Source of the DNA: Bog-756 sp963701325
Lineage (GTDB): Bacteria; Actinomycetota; Acidimicrobiia; Acidimicrobiales; RAAP-2
NCBI GenBank assembly: GCA_963701325.1
Contig: OY969604.1
Span: 3,472,001 to 3,536,000 of the forward strand
Direction of reading: 5' to 3'
DNA: 64,000 nucleotides
Positions 58,130 to 64,000 of this stretch are shown here, in pieces (position 1 is the stretch's first letter; the number at the start of each line of letters is the position of its first letter). A program made the translations under genes and the position numbers. The notes below the pieces were generated by a model, which worked only from the letters and a program-made list of their open reading frames with translations, was not told where the DNA came from and searched no databases.

Positions 58130-59317
58130 TCACCGGGCTGCGGAGCGCTGCCTCCACCGCATGAGCGGCCGTTCGATCAAGAACCAGCTGGCGACGGCGA
58201 TGGCGAACACGACTGCGAGTCGGACCACTTCGGTCGGCCAGAATCCCCAACCGGTGCCGGAGGGCTCGAGAGCCAGATAGACGGGGAAGTGCACCAGGTA
58301 GACGGTGTACGAGATGTCGCCGATGAAGACGAGGAGACCGACGCCGACGAGGCGCGAGCCGATCCCCTTCGGGCTGATCACGAAGTAGGCCACGATCACC
58401 GCCGAGGCCACCGCGGTCGCAGACAACCCCCAGACCTCCAGGCTCCGGGTGAACAGTTGCGCGTAGAGGAGGACCCATGCCAGGAACGCCGCCGAGGCGA
58501 GTGCGCACACGGTGAGCACGCCCTTGGCCCACCGCGGCCAGCGCTCGAGGTACCCGTCGGCTGCGATCAACCCGAGGAGGCAGCCGAGGAAGAGCGCGTC
58601 CGCCCGGGTGTCGAAGGCGTAGTAGACGCGGTCGAAGACCTTGTCGAAGGCCATGGGCGTGAGCTGGGACGAGTGGTAGACCCACCAGAGCCGGTCCGCC
58701 ACGCTCAGGGCCAGCCCGCCGATCGCGAAGACGTAGGCCAGGCGCACGCGGTGGGTTGCCACCGCGGCCAACATGAGCAGCGACCAGACGATGTAGAACT
58801 GCTCCTCGACCGAGAGGGACCAGGTCTGGGCGAGATAGCCGAAGAAGGGGGCGTGCCCGAAGGCCTGGCGGTAGTCGGCGTAGTAGAACATCGCGGCGAA
58901 GCTGTCACCCCACAACCGGGTGACCGCGTCGGCCACGTGGACGAATGCTGCGTAGAGGGCGAGGAGCCCGATCGTCAGGAGCAGCGGCGGCACGAGCCGC
59001 ACGACGCGGCGTTTGTAGAAGCCCGTCATGCTGATGCGTCCCTTGCGCCGCCCCTCGCCGGCGAGCATGGCCGTGATCAGGAACCCGCTGAGCACGAAGA
59101 ACACCTGGAGTGCCGCCCACGCCCCGGGCATCGAGGTGAAATTGGAGTGGTAGACGAGCACGGCGACGACCGCCAGCGCCCGCAAGCCGGTCAGCGGAGG
59201 GCGGTTGCCCAACCGGAACGGGGGCGGTGTGGCGCGTTCCTCGGGCACACCACCGTCCGGCGCGGTGCCTGCGCTGCCGGAGGGGTGATCGTCAGTGCCT
59301 GCGCCGAGATCCGACAT
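58130..59317 (-). CDS. Acyltransferase 3 family membrane protein
   Basis: The 395-residue product has the acyltransferase-3 pattern: RPPLTGLRALAVVAVLVYHS, LQVFFVLSGFLITAMLAGEG, FYKRRVVRLVPPLLLTIGLL and AQTWSLSVEEQFYIVWSLLM, ending with ISYTVYLVHFPVYLALEPSG. It lacks the SGNH domain of its downstream neighbour, so the two may act on different positions or one may supply acyl groups to the other. The ATG at 59317 begins a hydrophilic N terminus of about 35 residues. The frame is open to 59704, but that part is shadow. Confidence 0.83.
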   Translation of the reverse strand: MSDLGAGTDDHPSGSAGTAPDGGVPEERATPPPFRLGNRPPLTGLRALAVVAVLVYHSNFTSMPGAWAALQVFFVLSGFLITAMLAGEGRRKGRISMTGFYKRRVVRLVPPLLLTIGLLALYAAFVHVADAVTRLWGDSFAAMFYYADYRQAFGHAPFFGYLAQTWSLSVEEQFYIVWSLLMLAAVATHRVRLAYVFAIGGLALSVADRLWWVYHSSQLTPMAFDKVFDRVYYAFDTRADALFLGCLLGLIAADGYLERWPRWAKGVLTVCALASAAFLAWVLLYAQLFTRSLEVWGLSATAVASAVIVAYFVISPKGIGSRLVGVGLLVFIGDISYTVYLVHFPVYLALEPSGTGWGFWPTEVVRLAVVFAIAVASWFLIERPLMRWRQRSAAR

Positions 59318-59516
59318 GCCGGCGGTCACCGTTGCACCGACTGCCAGCTCGGGAGCAGCCTGGTCGGACGGCTGCCGACCGGGTGCGCCCATCGCGGCGA
59401 TGGTACCGCATGCCCCCCGCAGATCGGCGGCCCGCTCGGCACGCGGGACGGTCGGGGACGCCGGTCGGAGGGGACGCTCCACTACCATCACGGCCATCGC
59501 GCGCGTGGGGGACACC

Positions 59517-61361
59517 ATGGCTCCGGCCGGCCAGCATCCGGATGCCCCGGAGGGGAGGCCCCGGGCGGCGCACGAGGCTCGGGTCCCGGGTCTCCTGGCC
59601 GGATGGTGGCCGGTGCTGATCCCTGTCGTCGTCGTCCTCGTCGGCGCCTGGATGTACCGGTGGGTCGACGAGGACGCGTTCATCGACTTCAGGATCATCC
59701 ACAACCTGCTTGCCGGCTACGGCCCGGTCTTCAATGTGGGCGAACGGGTCGAAGCGGACTCCGACCCGCTGTGGCTCCTGACCCTCGCCGCGCTGCACGT
59801 CGTGCTCCCCTTCGCCTCGCTCGAGTGGACGTCGGTCGTCCTGGGTCTGGTCTGCACCGGAAGCGGCTTCCTGACCGGTGGCCTGGCCGCCGTGCAGCTC
59901 GGCCAGTCGCGCGGTGAGGGAACGGTCGTCCCCCTCGGCCTGCTGGTCGCGTCGGTGGTCGCCGGGGTGTGGGAGTTCGCCACCTCCGGTCTCGAGATGT
60001 CGATGGTATTCCTCTGGCTCGGCGGTTCGTTCCTGCTCCTGGTCCGGGTCGAGCGCGGTCGGAGCAGAGCGATACCGGCGGCCGTCGTGTTCGGCCTCGG
60101 CTGCCTCATCCGCCCCGAGCTGGTGCTCGGGTCGGCCATCCTGGTGGCCGCGCTGCTCATGGTGGCGCGGCCCAAAGAGGGCGGGTCCCGCCTGAAGCAG
60201 CGCGCGGTTTTGCTGGTGGCCGCGCTGGCCCTCCCTCTCGCGTACGAGCTCTTCCGGATGGCCTACTACGCACTGGTCGTCCCCTCGACCGCGCTGGCCA
60301 AGGCGGCGGGAGCGTCGTGGTGGTCACAGGGGGCCACCTATCTCTGGAACCTGCTCTCGCCCTATACCCTCTGGTTGCCGCTGGCCCTTGCCGTCCCGAT
60401 CGTCTTCGTCCGCACCTCGGCATGGTGGCGGGCCGGGGATCGCAGGGGGGTGGTCCTGGTCGCCACGCCCCTGGCGATCGGCGCGGCCGACGCGCTCTAC
60501 GTGGTCCATCTGGGTGGTGACTACATGCACGCGCGCCTCCTCCTGCCCGGGCTCTTCGCCCTCCTGCTCCCGGTCTGGGTGGACCTCGGCCAGCTGCGGG
60601 GCCTGCTCGTCGTGCCCGTGGTCGGCATCGTGGTCTGGGCGGTGGTCTGTGCCGGCTGGCTGCGGTTCGTGCCCCCGAAGATCGCCGGGATCACACCCCA
60701 GACCGTCTTCATCTCCAACGAGCGCAACAGCTGGATCTCGGCGACCGGTGAGGCCCACCCGGTCACCGCGGGCGACTACCGCCGGGCGCTCTCGGGCGCC
60801 GCGGCGGCGAGCCTCACCCGGTTGTCCAGGGCCGAGCCGGCCGGCCGCACGGCACTGGTGGTCGTCACGAATCCCTTCCTCCCGATCGCGACCGCGGCGA
60901 CCCGACCGGCGCGCTCGGGGCTCCGGTTCTCCTTGGCGGTCAACCTTCCCGCGATCGGCGTCATCGGCTACCTGGCCGGTCCCACCGTCTACGTCTTCGA
61001 CGAGTACTCGCTGGCCAACCCTGTCGGCAGCCACACCACCGTCGTCCGCCACGCGCGACCCGGCCACGAGAAGTTCATCGGCCCGGCCTGGATGCTGGCC
61101 CGGTTCGGTGTTCCCGGAGTCGCGCCCGTGGCCGGCGGGCCGTCGTCCGCGGACATCGCAGCGGCCCGGGTCGCGCTCGGCTGCAACCCCCTCGCCGCGT
61201 ATCTGCACGCGGTGACCGCTCCATGGACCGTCTCGCAGGCCGTCGCCAACGTGGGACACGCCTGGGGCTTCACCACCTTCTCGTACAGCGCCGACCCGGT
61301 CCTGGCCGCCACCCAGCTCTGCGGCCGGACCGCCCTGCGTTCCGCTGGCGGGTCCCGGTGA
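59517..61361 (+). CDS. AftB-like membrane glycosyltransferase
   Basis: The 614-residue product has about ten hydrophobic segments and a large C-terminal extracytoplasmic part. The first loop reads WVDEDAFIDFRIIHNLLAGY, then GPVFNVGERVEADSDPLWLL, and the later VVHLGGDYMHARLLLPGLFA is the other conserved block. These match the mycobacterial terminal beta-1,2-arabinofuranosyltransferase AftB and its homologs, where the Asp pair in the first loop is catalytic, so transfer from a decaprenyl-phosphate sugar is likely. The exact sugar is open. GTGGGGGAC precedes the ATG. The stop overlaps the next start (GTGA). Confidence 0.8.
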   Translation: MAPAGQHPDAPEGRPRAAHEARVPGLLAGWWPVLIPVVVVLVGAWMYRWVDEDAFIDFRIIHNLLAGYGPVFNVGERVEADSDPLWLLTLAALHVVLPFASLEWTSVVLGLVCTGSGFLTGGLAAVQLGQSRGEGTVVPLGLLVASVVAGVWEFATSGLEMSMVFLWLGGSFLLLVRVERGRSRAIPAAVVFGLGCLIRPELVLGSAILVAALLMVARPKEGGSRLKQRAVLLVAALALPLAYELFRMAYYALVVPSTALAKAAGASWWSQGATYLWNLLSPYTLWLPLALAVPIVFVRTSAWWRAGDRRGVVLVATPLAIGAADALYVVHLGGDYMHARLLLPGLFALLLPVWVDLGQLRGLLVVPVVGIVVWAVVCAGWLRFVPPKIAGITPQTVFISNERNSWISATGEAHPVTAGDYRRALSGAAAASLTRLSRAEPAGRTALVVVTNPFLPIATAATRPARSGLRFSLAVNLPAIGVIGYLAGPTVYVFDEYSLANPVGSHTTVVRHARPGHEKFIGPAWMLARFGVPGVAPVAGGPSSADIAAARVALGCNPLAAYLHAVTAPWTVSQAVANVGHAWGFTTFSYSADPVLAATQLCGRTALRSAGGSR

Positions 61362-63256
61362 TCGGCGCACCACCGGCGGTCACCGCTCCCGAGCGACAGG
61401 TGTCGCACCCGTCGATCGGCGTCCGGACCACCGCGGTGGCCGGGCTGCTCTACCTCGTCTTCGCGATCGGGCTCTGGTGGGGCGTGTGGAGCACCCACCC
61501 CTCCTCGACCGCCACCTGCGGATGCGGCGATGCCGCGCGGTTCCTCTGGTTCTTCGCCTGGCCCGCATACGCGCTCGGCCACGGGCAGAGCGTGCTCTAT
61601 TCGCAGTGGTTGTTCCATCCGGCCGGGATCAACCTGCTCACCGACACCAGCGTGCTGGCACTCGGGGTCCTCTTGACCCCGCTCACACTCGTGGCCGGGC
61701 CTGTCGTGTCCATGAACGTGGCGCTCACCCTGGCGCCGGCGCTCTCCGGCCTGGCCATGTTCGTGCTGCTGCGGCGCTGGGTCGCCTGGACCCCCGCCGC
61801 ATTCCTCGGGGGGGTCGCCTACGGGTTCTCCCCCTTCGTGCTCTCCGAGCTCGCCCTCAACCAGCTCAACATCGCCTTTCTGGCCGTCCCGCCGCTGGTC
61901 GTGCTGACCCTCGACGAGCTGCTGGTCCGCCAGCGGCGCTCCCCGTACCGGATCGGTGCCCTCCTGGCCGGACTGGTCGTGCTCCAGTTCTTCCTCAGCA
62001 CCGAGGTGCTGTTGATCACGACCATCGCCACCGCGGTCGGCGTGGCCCTGCTCCTCGGTGCAGTCGCGTGGCGATCGCCCGCCGAGATCACCCAGCGGGC
62101 GGGCCATGCCGTCCGGGGCCTCGGCCTCGCCGCGGGTCTGGTCGCGGTGGTGCTGGCCTATCCGCTCTGGTTCCTCGTCCGCGGTCCCGCTCACCTCGAC
62201 GGCCCGGTCTGGTCCAACGGTGCCGTCGGCCGCTTCGGGACGACACCCGCCTCGTTCGTCTCGACCGCCGGGCTCGCCGATCTGCGCCCCGGCATGCTCC
62301 GCTTCGGCGGGTACCAGGGCCCGGTCCTGGTGGGGCTCGGGTACCTCGGCCTCGGTGTGCTCGTGATCTCGGTGGTCGGGACGGTGGTCTGGCGTCACGA
62401 CCGACGGCTGCTGCTCTTCGGGTCGGTCGGAGTGGTGGCCGCCGTGCTCTCGCTCGGCCCCGGGCACGGGTCCTGGGTGCCGTGGCAGACGGTGGAGCGG
62501 ATCCCCTGGGTCGGGGACATCGTCGAGGCGCGGTTCACCCTCGTGGTCTCCCTCTGTGTGGCCGTCATGGTCGGGATCGTGGCCGACCGGGTCTGGTCCG
62601 AAGCGGGAGGAGTTGCCGGATGGGCCGTGGTCGCGGTGGCGGTCGTCCCGACGGTCGTCGTCCTCTGGCCGAACCTCCCCCTGACCACGCAGCCGGTGGT
62701 GGTGCCGCAATGGTTCGCGGCGGTCGGTCACACCCTGCCGCCCGGGAAGGTGGTCCTCGCCTACCCGGTCCCGTTCTCCGGACTCCAGTCCTCCCAGGCC
62801 TGGCAGGCGCTCGACGCCATGCGCTGGGCCCAGGCAGGGGGTGGGGGTCCGGAGGGCCAGCCGGTGCACGCCGGTGCGGCGCGTGCGGGGTTCGAGGTGC
62901 TCTTCGGCGCGTCGCTGGCCCTCGCGACCTTGCCGGCGCCGACACCGGCGAACGTGGCCGCGGTCCGTGAGGCGCTCACGACATGGGGGGTCACCACGGT
63001 GGTCATCCCGGACCAGCCGGGGCTCCCGGTCTACGAGCAGGGCAGGAGCCCGACCTACGCGGTCGCCCTCATGACCGCGGCCATCGGTGTCGCGCCGGCC
63101 TACCACCATGCGGCATGGGTCTGGTCGTCGGTGCCCAGGGAAAGCGCGCCGCTGGTCGTGCCCACTGCCGCCATCAGCGCGTGCGCGACAGGCGCGGCGG
63201 CCACCGACCCGCGTCCCGAGTCCGTGCCCGACTGCGTGCTCGGGTCGGCGCGGTGA
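61358..63256 (+). CDS. Polytopic membrane protein, tandem paralog 1
   Basis: The 632-residue product has about 11 hydrophobic segments from AVAGLLYLVFAIGLWWGVWS and a C-terminal extracytoplasmic domain (VVVIPDQPGLPVYEQG). It has THPSSTATCGCGDAARFLWF, then YALGHGQSVLYSQWLFHPAG, with GCGD as a conserved loop, and LALNQLNIAFLAVPPLVVLT. It looks like a GT-C-type membrane glycosyltransferase family of Actinobacteria that is usually left unnamed. GTG at 61358 overlaps the AftB-like stop, and its own stop overlaps the next start, so the three genes form one operon. Confidence 0.75.
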   Translation: MIGAPPAVTAPERQVSHPSIGVRTTAVAGLLYLVFAIGLWWGVWSTHPSSTATCGCGDAARFLWFFAWPAYALGHGQSVLYSQWLFHPAGINLLTDTSVLALGVLLTPLTLVAGPVVSMNVALTLAPALSGLAMFVLLRRWVAWTPAAFLGGVAYGFSPFVLSELALNQLNIAFLAVPPLVVLTLDELLVRQRRSPYRIGALLAGLVVLQFFLSTEVLLITTIATAVGVALLLGAVAWRSPAEITQRAGHAVRGLGLAAGLVAVVLAYPLWFLVRGPAHLDGPVWSNGAVGRFGTTPASFVSTAGLADLRPGMLRFGGYQGPVLVGLGYLGLGVLVISVVGTVVWRHDRRLLLFGSVGVVAAVLSLGPGHGSWVPWQTVERIPWVGDIVEARFTLVVSLCVAVMVGIVADRVWSEAGGVAGWAVVAVAVVPTVVVLWPNLPLTTQPVVVPQWFAAVGHTLPPGKVVLAYPVPFSGLQSSQAWQALDAMRWAQAGGGGPEGQPVHAGAARAGFEVLFGASLALATLPAPTPANVAAVREALTTWGVTTVVIPDQPGLPVYEQGRSPTYAVALMTAAIGVAPAYHHAAWVWSSVPRESAPLVVPTAAISACATGAAATDPRPESVPDCVLGSAR

Positions 63257-64000
63257 GCGGGGTCCTGCACGTGCCCGAGCGAGCGACCGTGCCAGGGACC
63301 GCCGCCGCCCACACCGGCGCGGCCGGGGAGGTGCAGCGGGTGCAACGGACGGGTGGTCGCGGCCGGCACGGGGCGCGCGACGTGCTCCTCGCGGCCGCCG
63401 GGTATCTCGCGCTCTCCGTCCTCGTCTGGTGGAACGTCTGGTCGGGCCACCCGACCACGACGACGACCTGCGGCTGCGGCGACAGCTCGCTCATCCTCTG
63501 GTTCCTCGCCTGGCCTGCACACGCGTTGGCCCACGGGCTCAGTCCCTTCTTCTCGACGGCCATGTCGTATCCCGGCGGCGTCAACCTGCTCGCCAACACG
63601 AGCGCGCTCGCTGTCGGCCTGGCGCTCGCCCCGGTCACCTGGCTCTTCGGCCCGGTCGCCAGTCTCGACGTCGCGGTCACCCTCGCGCCCGCGCTCTCGG
63701 CCCTGGCCCTCTTCGTGCTGGTGAGGCGTTGGGTGTCCTGGCAACCCGCGGCCTTCGCCGCCGGACTCGTCTACGGGTTCTCGCCGCTCGTCATCGTGAG
63801 CCTCACCGACGCCCATCTGATGGTGGGCATGGCGCCGGTCCCCCCGCTCGTGGCGCTCTGCCTCGACGAGCTCTGGGTCCGCCAGCGTCGCCGCCCGGTC
63901 GCCGTTGGTGTGGGGCTCGGGCTGCTCCTGGCCCTCCAGTTCTTCATCGGGACCGAGGTGCTGCTCATCGTCGTGATGGGCGCGGTCATCGCCGGCGTCC
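63253..64000 (+). CDS. Polytopic membrane protein, tandem paralog 2 (runs off the window)
   Basis: The frame from the GTG at 63253 stays open to the window edge (249 codons). It repeats the pattern of its upstream neighbour: HPTTTTTCGCGDSSLILWFL, AWPAHALAHGLSPFFSTAMS, YPGGVNLLANTSALAVGLAL and LDELWVRQRRRPVAVGVGLG. The two proteins are clearly paralogs made by tandem duplication. The N terminus has about 45 extra polar residues. The C-terminal part is not seen. Start and upstream stop share GTGA. Confidence 0.8.
   Translation, partial: MSGVLHVPERATVPGTAAAHTGAAGEVQRVQRTGGRGRHGARDVLLAAAGYLALSVLVWWNVWSGHPTTTTTCGCGDSSLILWFLAWPAHALAHGLSPFFSTAMSYPGGVNLLANTSALAVGLALAPVTWLFGPVASLDVAVTLAPALSALALFVLVRRWVSWQPAAFAAGLVYGFSPLVIVSLTDAHLMVGMAPVPPLVALCLDELWVRQRRRPVAVGVGLGLLLALQFFIGTEVLLIVVMGAVIAGV

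Noticed and set aside
60989..63109. Minus-strand frame of 706 codons opposite the AftB-like and paralog genes
   Set aside because: Composition is that of a shadow frame (HDRGDP-rich) and no motif or ribosome binding site is present.
1..64000. tRNA, rRNA or riboswitch genes
   Set aside because: I looked for cloverleaf-like and rRNA-like sequence while reading and saw none. A covariance search was not possible, so small RNAs may be missed.

Overview
The window is high-GC DNA with many GTG starts, several F420-linked enzyme families (two Ddn-type nitroreductases, a PPOX-type protein, an LLM oxidoreductase), a SigE-type ECF sigma factor and the N-terminal motif GWWLASDGRWYPPE. These point to an actinobacterium, most likely class Acidimicrobiia. 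That placement is inferred from gene families, not from a marker gene.

From 1 to about 25 kb the region is a patchwork of small, mostly single-gene accessory units of lower and more variable GC. It holds SnoaL, VOC and cupin proteins next to a MarR regulator, GNAT acetyltransferases, YdeI, DUF1801, DUF899 and SRPBCC proteins, an ECF sigma factor with a membrane partner, and secreted NHL, beta-propeller, beta-helix and pentapeptide-repeat proteins. Mobile DNA is concentrated between 11.5 and 19.5 kb: a complete IS21-family element (12051-14361), a complete IS110 transposase gene (16750-17772), an IS110 5' fragment (14518-14839) and IS110 3' fragments at 4617-4816 and 19371-19514. The IS21 element sits in a beta-helix gene, and removing it with one CGTC target copy restores the reading frame exactly.

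From about 25 kb to the right edge the GC is visibly higher, the genes are tightly packed and the theme is assembly of a surface glycan. There are a methyltransferase, polysaccharide deacetylase, GT4 glycosyltransferases and asparagine synthase (25-31 kb). Two paralogous sulfotransferases flank a WbsX-type glycosyltransferase fused to a methyltransferase (31-35.6 kb). A DegT-type sugar aminotransferase, a WecA/MraY-type phospho-sugar transferase and a GNAT acetyltransferase follow (35.7-38.5 kb). Facing them is cysD-cysN-cysC, which makes PAPS, the sulfate donor that the sulfotransferases need.

Next come a methyltransferase, a GT2-methyltransferase fusion, a frameshifted 2OG-Fe(II) oxygenase and an acyltransferase (42-46.6 kb). 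A minus-strand operon follows with LLM oxidoreductase, thiolase, FabH-type KAS III, nucleotidyltransferase, GtrA and a polytopic membrane protein (46.7-53.5 kb). The right end holds a NifU-domain protein, polytopic membrane proteins of glycosyltransferase-C appearance, two acyltransferase-3 proteins (one with an SGNH domain), an AftB-like protein and two tandem membrane paralogs, the last one cut by the window edge. The main biological inference is a locus for a sulfated, methylated and acylated cell-surface glycan with its own sulfate-activation genes.
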